From Aplectana chamaeleonis (Eukaryota; Nematoda; Chromadorea; Rhabditida; Cosmocercidae), in NCBI GenBank assembly GCA_029168955.1, contig JAPDOI010000149.1:1295501-1359500 (forward strand): a stretch of DNA of 64,000 nt, written 5' to 3'. Position numbers and translations under genes: made by a program. The notes beneath the pieces were generated by a model. That model was not told the DNA's origin. It searched no databases and worked only from the letters and a program-made list of their open reading frames with translations. Of this stretch, positions 50,801 through 57,657 are shown in pieces (positions within the stretch are counted from its first letter, which is position 1; every line of letters begins with the position of its first letter).

Positions 50801-51235
50801 CGGACTGTGGTGCTCCCGGACACGACACGGCGCACTTGTTCATGTGCCCGAAGAGACCTACCTCCTTAACAACAATGGACCTTTGGACGAATCCTGTGAA
50901 GGCCGCCCAGTTCCTCAACCTATGACAAAAACCACTTTGAGGCTGCAGAAGAAGAAGAAGAAGATTGTACCAGTATTCATATGAATTGCACCAGATAGGG
51001 AGGCACTACTGTATAGTAGAGCACACCTGAGTCCTTGTCGTTGCCTATGAGTTTCGGGAAGGCATCAAGCAAGCCCTCCATTCGCGCTCGAGTCATGTCC
51101 GAGACGAATACACGCGTGACAAGCGCTGGAAGAAATACAGTTTGCTAGTGACTAGCATAAGATACTATGCTTCTCCTCAATCACTCACAAACCTTTTCCG
51201 GACTTCGAAACAACGCTAGCCGAAATCAGCACCAT
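29891..51235 (-). CDS. copd-1: Coatomer delta subunit (delta-COP), fifteen exons over 21.3 kb
   Basis: Delta-COP is part of the COPI coat that carries cargo from Golgi to ER. Exons in coding order: 51193-51235, 51027-51125, 49380-49522, 42397-42494, 42255-42336, 42093-42189, 41770-41885, 41621-41716, 41432-41560, 41268-41363, 35231-35378, 35063-35171, 34360-34455, 33643-33751 and 29891-29980. All phases agree, giving 1,551 nt and 516 aa, close to the family length of about 510. The N-terminal longin-like part starts [19 protein letters not shown] and contains [19 protein letters not shown] and [14 protein letters not shown]. The linker includes [12 protein letters not shown]. The C-terminal mu-homology domain contains [43 protein letters not shown] and [12 protein letters not shown], ending SEKYEVV. 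Introns of 1.5, 6.9, 5.9 and 3.7 kb hold transposons. Splice sites are GT-AG. No internal stop was seen. Confidence 0.93.
30200..31497 (+). mobile_element. Mariner element, nearly full length, in delta-COP intron 14
   Basis: The inverted termini TTAGGTCTAGAAGTTAATTT and AAATTAACTTCTAGACCTAA are exact. A TA target duplication is at 30198-30199 and 31498-31499. The length of 1,298 bp is the usual mariner size. The element is antisense to the delta-COP transcript. Transposase relatives with the start SSFVPxxxHLR (Mos1/Mboumar type) suggest the mauritiana subfamily. Confidence 0.93.
30374..31420 (+). pseudogene. Mariner transposase, frameshifted
   Basis: The paired helix-turn-helix part is intact ([35 protein letters not shown]). 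The catalytic part follows with HRIITGDEK, the [12 protein letters not shown] block, [12 protein letters not shown] and [19 protein letters not shown], which holds the last aspartate of the DD34D triad. Reading continuously requires changes of frame near 30710, 30810, 30845 and 31120. The copy cannot make a full transposase. Few point changes in the TIRs suggest a moderately recent insertion. Confidence 0.9.
31500..32329. other. Unassigned part of delta-COP intron 14
   Basis: This is non-coding intron sequence. 31620-31680 resembles the block at 24915-24985. No element boundary could be set. Confidence 0.35.
32330..33058. repeat. Foldback in delta-COP intron 14
   Basis: The arms pair around a centre near 32650. 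ATAAGAAACAGCT at about 32457 is matched inverted by AGCTGTTTCTTAT at about 32871. Further blocks (TTCTGGGTTATGG/CCGTAATGCAGAA, GTGTTGTGCCTGCG/CGCACGAATAACAC) continue outward and inward. Divergence is high. Overlapping ORFs on both strands come from the symmetry. Confidence 0.6.
33058..33372. repeat. Palindromic MITE in delta-COP intron 14
   Basis: The left block GTTTCATGTACCGTCAAGG with GCCGGGCGGCGCTGAG and the right block CTCAGCGCCGCCCGGC with CCTTGACGGTACACGAAAC are close inverted repeats. The length is about 310 bp. No coding capacity and no certain target duplication. Confidence 0.7.
34518..35005. mobile_element. TTAA MITE (AGGCACAG subfamily) in delta-COP intron 12
   Basis: The left end AGGCACAGTACACCCTCAG and the right end GGGTGTCCTGTGCCT are inverted, with TTAA at 34514-34517 and 35006-35009. 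Without the 488-bp element plus one TTAA the intron would be about 115 bp instead of 607 bp. It has the same subfamily ends as 13472-13948. Confidence 0.8.
35496..35809. mobile_element. hAT MITE (CAGGGTTGGGCAGG family), copy 1
   Basis: It begins CAGGCTTGAGCACGCCG and ends GGCCCTGCCCAACCCTG. The perfect 8-bp duplication TTTCCGCC lies at 35488-35495 and 35810-35817. At 314 bp it is longer than the copies at 52530 and 53975 because of extra internal sequence. GCGACCGGTCGC lies just inside the ends. It sits in delta-COP intron 10. Confidence 0.88.
36165..36995 (+). mobile_element. LINE (NPGP family) 3' fragment, copy 1
   Basis: It encodes the end of the reverse transcriptase/thumb region ([30 protein letters not shown]) and the C-terminal zinc knuckle [17 protein letters not shown]. 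The first cysteine pair is altered (SPDCG). A frameshift lies near 36620. The 3' end is the family-typical GCAAAGAAGAAGA. It is 5' truncated and lies antisense in delta-COP intron 10. Confidence 0.8.
37377..37506. mobile_element. Palindromic MITE with GTTTACACT/AGTATAAAC ends, copy 1
   Basis: AGTCGTTTACACTCCCACCG and GGCTGAAGTATAAACGAC are approximate inverted ends about 130 bp apart. The interior contains GGCGCGGCACGATC, shared with the copy at 42557-42685. Confidence 0.65.
37805..40865 (-). mobile_element. LINE (NPGP family), copy 2, internally deleted
   Basis: Order on the - strand: conserved [17 protein letters not shown] leader, degraded 2A-like GVERNLGT, first half of a PHD finger (YPCATC), then a deletion that removes the rest of the finger and the N-terminal endonuclease. 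The remaining endonuclease carries [11 protein letters not shown] and SDHIPVFV. The reverse transcriptase has [31 protein letters not shown] and YADDITI (about 38887-38901). The zinc knuckle is [19 protein letters not shown] 2-nt loss near 39335 separates endonuclease and RT frames. The 3' end is GAAGAAGAAAAAA-like. It has the same orientation as delta-COP, inside intron 10. Confidence 0.9.
37854..39320 (-). pseudogene. Reverse transcriptase region of LINE copy 2 (488 codons open)
   Basis: A long uninterrupted RT frame starts in motif 2 ([16 protein letters not shown]), continues through the palm with an intact YADD and the thumb, and ends in the C-terminal CCHC-like knuckle. The upstream part is out of frame, so this is a piece of a broken polyprotein and not a gene in its own right. 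Confidence 0.88.
42557..42685. mobile_element. Palindromic MITE with GTTTACACT/AGTATAAAC ends, copy 2
   Basis: CCGTTTACACTCCCTCCGCC and GGCGGCGGAAGTATAAACG are inverted ends. GGCGCGGCACGATCC is shared with 37377-37506. It lies in delta-COP intron 3 about 60 bp upstream of exon 4. Confidence 0.7.
42959..43230 (+). mobile_element. LINE (NPGP family) internal fragment
   Basis: About 90 codons in frame encode the thumb region: [40 protein letters not shown] and [19 protein letters not shown]. Both ends are abrupt; the right end abuts dispersed repeat copy B. No GAA tail is present, so later deletion is likely. It lies in delta-COP intron 3. Confidence 0.8.
44017..44739 (-). mobile_element. Mariner II, internally deleted, copy with N-terminal half
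   Basis: The terminal repeats CCAGGTTGTTCAATAAGTTT and AAACTTATTAAACAACCTGG flank the element, with TA on both sides (44015-44016 and 44740-44741). On the - strand it encodes the helix-turn-helix region and then jumps directly to the 3' end (GGAGATTATACTGAATAATA), so the catalytic domain is missing. At 723 bp it is about half the normal length. Confidence 0.92.
44211..44543 (-). pseudogene. Mariner II transposase N-terminal half
   Basis: It reads [37 protein letters not shown] and [18 protein letters not shown], the paired HTH DNA-binding domains. A frameshift lies just before this frame, near 44545, and a stop (TGA for the tryptophan before VPHSLT) ends it. DNA binding might survive, but catalysis is absent. 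Confidence 0.88.
46080..47570 (-). pseudogene. Reverse transcriptase region of LINE copy 3 (496 codons open)
   Basis: The frame covers the RT from the fingers ([38 protein letters not shown]) through the intact YADD box to the thumb ([19 protein letters not shown]). It then loses frame before the zinc knuckle, which resumes at 45946-45683. One in-frame deletion shortens the segment after YADD. Confidence 0.88.
47778..48770 (-). pseudogene. 2A-like, PHD finger and endonuclease region of LINE copy 3
   Basis: The frame begins [14 protein letters not shown], but this start is probably created by a local deletion that shifts the leader frame; other copies read the leader as [16 protein letters not shown]. 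It continues through GIERNPGP, the cysteine-rich finger and the endonuclease with catalytic glutamate in VQETKLS and GDFNAH. It ends in a scrambled segment after the duplicated 35-bp block. Confidence 0.87.
48800..49190 (-). other. Possible 5' extension of LINE copy 3 or unassigned intron sequence
   Basis: The open frame of copy 3 extends upstream as [17 protein letters not shown]. Further - strand ORFs to 49185 have no known domain. No other copy extends this far, so it cannot be told whether this is the LINE 5' end or host intron. Confidence 0.3.
49905..50965 (+). mobile_element. LINE (NPGP family) 3' fragment, copy 4
   Basis: It starts just after the YADD box ([13 protein letters not shown]) and runs through the thumb ([20 protein letters not shown]) and knuckle ([20 protein letters not shown]) to the end GGCTGCAGAAGAAGAAGAAG. 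Frameshifts lie near 50350 and 50510. It is very similar to the matching part of copy 2. It is 5' truncated and antisense in delta-COP intron 2. Confidence 0.88.
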
Positions 51236-51290
51236 CGCGGATTAGTCCAAGTGAAAGGGTTCCTGAAAAAAAAATCACCTTGTTAGTATT
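51236..51290 (-). promoter_or_regulatory. Probable spliced-leader trans-splice acceptor of delta-COP
   Basis: On the - strand a run of T followed by CAG|GAACCC (acceptor between 51263 and 51262) lies 27 nt before the ATG at 51235. No in-frame upstream coding exon is visible. Such a poly-pyrimidine/CAG site just before the start codon is typical of nematode genes that receive a 22-nt spliced leader. A 5' UTR intron would look the same. Confidence 0.55.
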
Positions 51291-51889
51291 TTATGGGATA
51301 AGGAAAAAGTTGTCGAAGAACTAACTACGGAAAGTCTTAAAAGACGTTTCGGGAAACGTCTCACTAGAACCTGTGAAGGATGAAGAGTAACAAACACGTC
51401 GGCTGCGTTTTCCCAACGGACCATTCGGTACGTCAAAAAAAGACGAAAAACGACAAAAAATTGGGTGCAGGTTTTCTCTAAGTGGCCACCATGGCTGCAT
51501 TTCTCATTTTCTACGAGCGAAAATTGAATGTTATGTGCAGCTAACTGCCCTCCTTCAGAAAACACCATACCGGAAGAAAAAATCTGGGAAATTTTTTTTC
51601 GAGTTTTTTCACCATGTACAGGCTATAAAACGGCGAAATTCACTTGGTTCCTACGCGTGCTGGTGCGCAGCGGAAGTTAGAGGCAATGAGAGAGTTGTTG
51701 TTGTTGCTGCCCATCTTCCACCATACCCATAGATCCTGGATCCAACTTCTGGCACGTAGACGACATCTTCGAAGAAGATGGCTAGGATCCTCTTCTTTGG
51801 AGAATCCCGGTATGGGGCGTTATTCAACCCTCTTTTCTACATTTTCTCTTTTTCTTTTTTTTTATTCTTGTATGGTCAAGTGAACAATC
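51291..51889. other. Upstream region of delta-COP, probable promoter interval
   Basis: This lies between the delta-COP trans-splice site and the 3' end of LINE family B. A short hairpin (GACATCTTCGAAGAAGATG) lies at about 51762 and the sequence is T-rich at 51830-51875. No coding exon is recognised. Promoter elements cannot be assigned from sequence alone. Confidence 0.35.
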
Positions 51890-52529
51890 TTGTATCATCA
51901 AAGTGACAGGAAATTGGCTACTTCCACCGGTTTAAGCCACAAATCTTCAATCGTGAGGTGCGTTGGCTTTCCAGAGCAGGAGAACATGTGTTCCTGTGTT
52001 CCTCCAGTCTGCATTCCGGGCAAAAAGGATTATCAGCTGCTCCTATCTTATGGAGGTATCATTGCGATTTCGAGTAGAAACCACTTCGGAGCTGGAACAG
52101 CGCTACTCGACTTGTTCTTGAAAACGTCTCCTCCTCCTTGGATATTTTCGGCGGCGGTCCACTTAGCAAGGGAGATATCATAGTACCCAAGAACTCTTTC
52201 ACAAACTCCTTTTTGCCGCGTAGGACATCACAGATTGTCCGATGACACGGTAGGTAAGTCTGAGCAGCTCTTTGCTTTGACCCCAGTTCCTTCCTGCCAA
52301 CGCTTTCAGGTTGGTTCCTTCAGCCGTCTTCTTGCGAATAGCTTCCGCGTTAAGTCGTCCCGCCATCATAGTATCAAAATGATAGCCGAGTATCGTCGGA
52401 TTTCTTTCGTGCGTGATTTGCGTTCCGTTTATGAAAACTTTCGGCACGTATCTCGCTTGAGCAGAGTGTGTTGTAAGAAGGGAGGCAGATGTCTTCTGAA
52501 TCGAAAGTTGAAGCTGGAGATCTTCCAGG

Positions 52530-52773
52530 CAGGGCTGGGCAGGCTTGCGACCGGTCGAAACTGGGGTTGTAAAGAATTCGGAACTTTTCGAAAAAAAAAG
52601 ACTAAATTTTGAGGTGGGGGTCGTAAAAATTTCGAAAAAATGAAGTTTATCTTCAAACCACTCGGAAAGGTAGCCATTTCTCCATTCCAGGGGGGGGAGT
52701 TCGTAAAAATTTTGGTCACCAAGGGGGGGTCGTAAATTTTCGGTTACTAGTCGCAACGGCCTGCTCAACCCTG
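52530..52773. mobile_element. hAT MITE (CAGGGTTGGGCAGG family), copy 2
   Basis: The element is 244 bp, from CAGGGCTGGGCAGGCTTGCG to GCAACGGCCTGCTCAACCCTG. The 8-bp duplication CTTCCAGG is at 52522-52529 and 52774-52781. It interrupts the RT thumb frame of LINE B; the frame resumes as EDLQLQLSIQKTSASLL. Confidence 0.92.
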
Positions 52774-53974
52774 CTTCCAGGGCCTTCGCCGGCTTCGGGA
52801 GATAGTCGTTCAGAAGTTTTTCGGAAGTTTCCACATCAGATCTGATGCAACCAAAGTTAAATCATCCGGATATCCGATTTGGCGTGTTTCTGGCGGGAGA
52901 GATCGACGATGTAGAAAGAAAAAAGGAGCTGAGACAGTACTGCTCCTTGCGATATCCCGGAGCGCACAAATCTTACGTTCGAGATCCGGCCTCTGAACTC
53001 TGTTCGTATCGTTCTGCCCTTCAGGTAGCTAGAGATCCAGTGGGCAAGTCCTCTCGGTAAGGATGACTCTGCAAGCCTTTGACAAAGAATGGAGATGACG
53101 ACAGTGTCATAGGCTTTTTTCAAGTCGAGTGCAACCGTAATTGAACGGCTAGGCGGTCTCTTCTCATTCAGTCCATTCGTAATGAATCCGGTAAGTTTGA
53201 CCAAAGCTGTGGTAGTGGAGAAGCCTACACAAAAACCATTCTGCCATCCAGGGATTCGCAGGTGCGTCTCCAGTGTGGGAAGAATGGTTCTTTCAAAAGT
53301 GCGTGCCATTTATATGATGATCGAAATAGGCCTATAGCTGTTCAAATCCTTTGCAGGTTTTCCGGGCTTCAGGAGTGGGAAGATTCTTGCCTCCTTCCAC
53401 GACGCCGGAATCAGTCCATTTGACAGGGTTCTGTTGAAGAGGGCTCTAAGGCACTCAAGAAAAACTGGTACTGAATGTTTGAGCATAGTAAGGGCCACTC
53501 CACTTATATCTAACGCTCTGGACGGCTTGCATCTTTTCAAGGCGGCGTCAATGAGGGCGGTCGTAATAACGGGAACGTCGTCTCTCGAAAAGTTTTTGAT
53601 CCATCTAAAGGTCCTTCGTGACGACTTCAGGCTTCTATGAGGGCATGGCCAACTGAAATGTTTGCATAGAAGGTTGGCCGCCTTCTTGTTGTTTACCGGC
53701 TCGCCCTTATGAAGAAGCTGGAGGGGATTCTGTTTGACTGAACGGCCATCCAAAGCTTTCATGGTTGTCCAGAGCATTGAGGAGTTCGTACTATGATCTA
53801 TGCCTTCCACGAACGCTCTCCAAATCTGCTGTCGGTCCATCCTCACTTCATCTGTGATTTCCCTGTTCAGCTCGGGAATCCCGGTGTTGGTGGGATCCGT
53901 TCCTTGAATAGCGCCTCTTTCACATATGAGGTCCTTAGCGGTGTCCGATAGGCCCGGCATAAACGCTTTACGCC

Positions 53975-54217
53975 CAGGATTGAGCAGGCCGTTGCGACCG
54001 ATGACCAAAAATTTACGACCCCCTTGGTGACCAAAAATTTTACGAACCCCCCGGAATGGAGAAATGGCTACCTTTCCGAGTGGTTTGGAGATAAACCCCA
54101 TTTTTCCGGAAATTTCACAACCCCCCCCACAAAAAAAAACTTTTCCTTTTTTTCGTCGAAAAATTCTCGAAATCTTGATGACCCCGCTGCGACCGGTCGC
54201 AAGCCTGCCCAACCCTG
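53975..54217. mobile_element. hAT MITE (CAGGGTTGGGCAGG family), copy 3
   Basis: The element is 243 bp, from CAGGATTGAGCAGGCCGTTG to AAGCCTGCCCAACCCTG. The 8-bp duplication TTTACGCC is at 53967-53974 and 54218-54225. It interrupts LINE B between the endonuclease and RT parts. Confidence 0.92.
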
Positions 54218-54605
54218 TTTACGCCTGCTCTTAGAGTGGATTGTAAAGTCGCTGCCCTTAAAGCTGATGTGAGGAATCGATCCACTTCCAGTGGGGTAGC
54301 CCAAAAGCCAACATCAGCCGGCCGTTGTTCCAGCACCGACAGAAACTTGGGCCAGTCCGCTTTTTTGAAGTTGACGAAAGTGGTCCTCGGCGAGGAATAT
54401 ATAACGGCCCCGCTTCTGAACTCCATCAGGACAGGGAGTTGGTCACTTGCGCCTGTCTGCATAGTGTCCCAAAGTGCTGACGATGCAAGATTCTGCGAGC
54501 ACAGCGAGAGGTCCGGTGACGAAGGTCTTCCATACGTGGCTTCCTTTTTGGGTGTGGGGCATCGTTCAGAATCACAAAGTTGGATTGCGCTACCTCCTCC
54601 TCTAA

Positions 54606-55368
54606 GTGTGCCACATTTGCTAACAATGGAACAAAAACACATTCGAATGCAACTTTCTCAGCAACATTTGGAGCGTTTTAAAAAAGGATAAAGTAGATAT
54701 TGTGCGTCGATTCATCACTACGGATGAGACTTGGGTCTATCGCCATGATCCTGAATCAAAACAAGAGGCTAAAGAGTGGTGTGAACCTGGTTGTTCGGCT
54801 TCGAAACGAGTTCGTGTGCGGAAATCGGCCAGGAAGGTTATGGCATCAGTTTCTTGGGATGCGAAAGGAATTTTGTTTGTGGATTACTTGCAAACTGGTA
54901 AAACAATTAACTGTGAATATCATTGCTACCTTTTGGACCATTTGAAGGAAGAATTTCCTGAAAAAAAAACCGGTTTGCAGAGGAAAAAAATCCTTTTTCA
55001 TGAGGACAATGCACCGTGTCACAAGAGCATTTTGAAAATGGCTAAAATCCATGAATTGAAGTTCGAATTGTTGGGACATCCACCGTATTCACCAGATTTG
55101 GCCCCCAGCGACTTCCATTTGTTTCCAGAACTCAAAAAAAAATTATGCGTGGCAAGCGTTTTTCATCAAATGAAGAGGTCATATCGGTTGTTGAAGCGTA
55201 TTTTGCAGACCTTCCGGAATCTTTTTTCAGGGATGTGATCCACAGATTGGAGGATCGTTGGAGCAAGTGTATTAATGTTAAGGGAGATTATACTGAATAA
55301 TAAAGTGTATTTTGAACCACAAAATTGTGTTTTTCTTATCGAACGACAAAACTTATTGAACAACCTGG
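54606..55368 (+). mobile_element. Mariner II, 5'-truncated, copy with catalytic half
   Basis: The 3' terminus AAACTTATTGAACAACCTGG is followed by TA, but no 5' inverted repeat or HTH region is present. Homology to the 44017-44739 copy begins at GTGCCACATTTGCTAACAATG, directly against LINE B. The overlap with that copy is the VPHxLTMEQK segment and the 3' end, so the two copies hold complementary halves. Confidence 0.88.
54702..55238 (+). pseudogene. Mariner II transposase catalytic half
   Basis: The catalytic core carries TDETWVYRHDPESKQEAKEW (first Asp), LFHEDNAPCHKS (second Asp) and HPPYSPDLAPSDFHLFPELK, giving the third Asp of the mariner DD34D triad. One frameshift at about 54688 separates it from the VPHLLTMEQK start. 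A further shift near 55145-55170 scrambles the C-terminus. It lacks the DNA-binding domain. Confidence 0.9.
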
Positions 55369-55374
55369 TAATAC

Positions 55375-55630
55375 TGCTACACTTAAATGAATATTTTGTG
55401 GACAATGGTATTTTACAAGTGTGCTAGCGGGGAATAGGTATCGTAATCTTTGCCATAAAATTAAATGCTCAGCCGCTGTTGTTTGCAGACCAAACAACTA
55501 ATTTGACGGCAACTGATAATTTTTTTCACCTTTTTATTGCTCCATGTGTTTTTTGATGAGTATGGAGGAACGGACCGTTGCGCTCTAATAAAATGGGGTA
55601 CTACCGTGCCCGAGAATTAATTTAGGAATT
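55375..55630. other. Unassigned stretch
   Basis: Nothing recognisable was found here; the sequence is AT-rich and non-coding. Confidence 0.3.
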
Positions 55631-55833
55631 GGTGCTATCGCTATAGTGGGGGGGGACATGGCTGTTGCGTTTGGCTACTTTTTTGGCCCATTTTTCTGAG
55701 CCGCAATGGCTATACTGATTTCGGAAGGAGGAAAACACGGGTTGGTGTTATGAATTCGTTTCCGCACGGAAAAATGGTCGTGGCCAAGTGCGATAGTCAA
55801 CTGCCCCCCCCCGCCCTCTGCTGCGATAACACC
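55631..55833. mobile_element. GGTGCTAT-type MITE, copy 4 (diverged)
   Basis: The ends GGTGCTATCGCTATAGTGG and CCTCTGCTGCGATAACACC and the internal GGCCCATTTTTCTGAGCC and GGAAAAATGGTCGTGGCC blocks match the family. No convincing 8-bp duplication remains. Confidence 0.6.
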
Positions 55834-56814
55834 CGGCCTGTATGGATTACGGGGCACTTACCACCCGACCGAGCTGCGGCTGCTGCGAAACGGTATCGAG
55901 CGCGGCTGGCGCCCTCGTCGTCTCAGCGTCTCTGCATAGGTTGAGTGGCAGGCTGCCAGCTGCAGGGCGGCGGCGGCTCTATTTCGTCATACCGTGCGGG
56001 GAAGCTCCAACGATGGCTGGAATTGTGAGGACGGTGTCAAGCGACACTTCTTGAGTTATGGGGTTATTAACAAGGGGAATACAATGAAGGGAAGTGAATA
56101 AAGCAGTAATTATAAGAAATAACTCCAAATTATAACGGATGTTGTTGTTTTCGAATTTCTAAGAACTCAGGCTCCTGTTTTCTTTGTTGGGTGGTTAGAA
56201 AATGTTTATGGTGATAAACTCAGAAGAAACTGAAAGATTATTCTAGAAAAAAGAAAAAATTAATCTCTTATAAGAGCTGTTCAAGAGGCAAGTCTTCCAA
56301 ACACTGTAAGTGTCAAAACTCTTGCACTTGATCGTTATACATTCCACACTAAAGTCTTAGGATTACTGCAAGGATCTCTTCTCTCTTCACAATCAGTTTT
56401 ATGTTACTAAATATAATAACAAAATATTAGTTTTTAGTTGAGACCCGTTGTAGCATTCGTACGATACCAATTTTGAAACAAATTTATCGTTAAGTGTTTG
56501 AAATTTCGGTTTATCCGAGATTATCGTAAGCGAAATTGAAAAATATGTAATATTTTCGGATTTCCCATCCAAATTTAACTGAATTAAAAATGCTTTTCTG
56601 CTATTGTTACCCAGACGCATTCGAAAATGTTCTATCTGAATTCAAATAAGACGGCTCACGGTGCGGTCTCGAGAAGATCCGAAAATTGCTGGAGGGAATG
56701 AACACTGGCCATCTGCAGAAGAGGCAGACAACCGCTAACACTTTTTAGGCACTACCGTTCCATTTCCTTTTTTTCCTCGGAGGTGCAGATTGAGTTGGTT
56801 TGTGATTTTCATTA
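55834..56814. other. Unassigned stretch
   Basis: 55840-56020 is GC-rich with GGCTGCTGCG-type words and small overlapping ORFs but no known domain. 56060-56640 is AT-rich and has nothing I can name. Confidence 0.3.
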
Positions 56815-57170
56815 AAGGAAAGTCCGGGAAGAATTTCGATTTTGAGATTTCCCGCTAAATCGGTGCTCTTGCTACAGGTATTCCCAAGGAACATGCGAAA
56901 ACTGCGTAAAAACCGTTCTTCTTCAAGTTATTCCAGCCACTTCCGTTAGCCGATGATCCAGAAAAGTCAGAAAAGTTTGGCCATCGTCCATATTTTAGCG
57001 GTTGTCCACGCATTCTTCAAAAGTGCTGTGTAACTATCGGTCATTCCAGCCATGATTATCATGCTGTGAATACCGTAATCCCTGACTTTGAGGCTGTTTT
57101 CCAGAACTAAGGATTCAGAGTTTGTGAAACGTGCAGACGATGTTCAGCTAGGCCAGCCCAATCTATTTAA

Positions 57171-57653
57171 AAGCAGTGTCCACGATAAAAACCATGTCTG
57201 TTTTTTTGGTGGAGATCGGCAGCTGCAGGGCCTAGCGCAACCCTAACGTTGAAAAAACTAAGAAAAATGAGCTCGGAACGGTCTCCTACGGGCCCAGAGT
57301 TGGGCACCCGTCAGCTCGTCACCCCCAGATGCACTTTCCACGCCCACCGACGTGAACAAATCAAAGCTCGAGATCGCGAGATGAGCGATGATTTCAGTGA
57401 TTAGCCCGTTCTTCCCTCTATTCTCAAGTTCTCCTCACTCAGGTCAGCTCGCGCATACATCGGCTGCAAAAGACGGAAGTTACAAGCCTTGGACAACTCG
57501 TCCACCATGTTTCCTTAGCTCAATTTTTGAGGGACCATAACTCCGTTCCTAGAAGGTCTTGAACGATTTAAAAAACATCATTCGAATCAGCATGGGACCG
57601 TCTTCAAGACAAGCGAAAAAGCAGAAAAAGATTCTTATCGTGAACACTGCCTT
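57171..57653. mobile_element. TTAA MITE (AGGCAGTG family), nested
   Basis: It runs from AAGCAGTGTCCACGATAAA to TATCGTGAACACTGCCTT, with TTAA at 57167-57170 and 57654-57657. The body is inverted relative to 5078-5563 (CGAGCTCATTTTTC-type and GGTCAGCTCGC blocks). The right TTAA is shared with the piggyBac-like element. Confidence 0.75.
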
Positions 57654-57657
57654 TTAA

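Larger units (their letters stand above)
51890..54605 (-). mobile_element. LINE family B, decayed
   Basis: Order on the - strand: C-terminal endonuclease (GRPSSPDLSLCSQNL, SDQLPVLMEF), linker, RT fingers and palm (LNSYRPISI, VGFSTTTALVKL, VALDLKKAYDTV, GISQGAVLSQLLFSFYIVDL), catalytic box GYPDD (52861-52875), thumb (NPTILGYHFDTMMAGRLN, GQSVMSYAA) and a zinc knuckle CPECRLEEHRNTC near 52010. Frameshifts lie near 54540, 53310 and 52865. Two hAT MITEs are inserted. The family differs from the NPGP LINE in sequence. Its 5' end is cut by the mariner junction at about 54606. Confidence 0.85.

Noticed and set aside
55842..56054. GC-rich ORF of 70 codons
   Set aside because: Compositional; overlapping frames are also open and no domain is visible.
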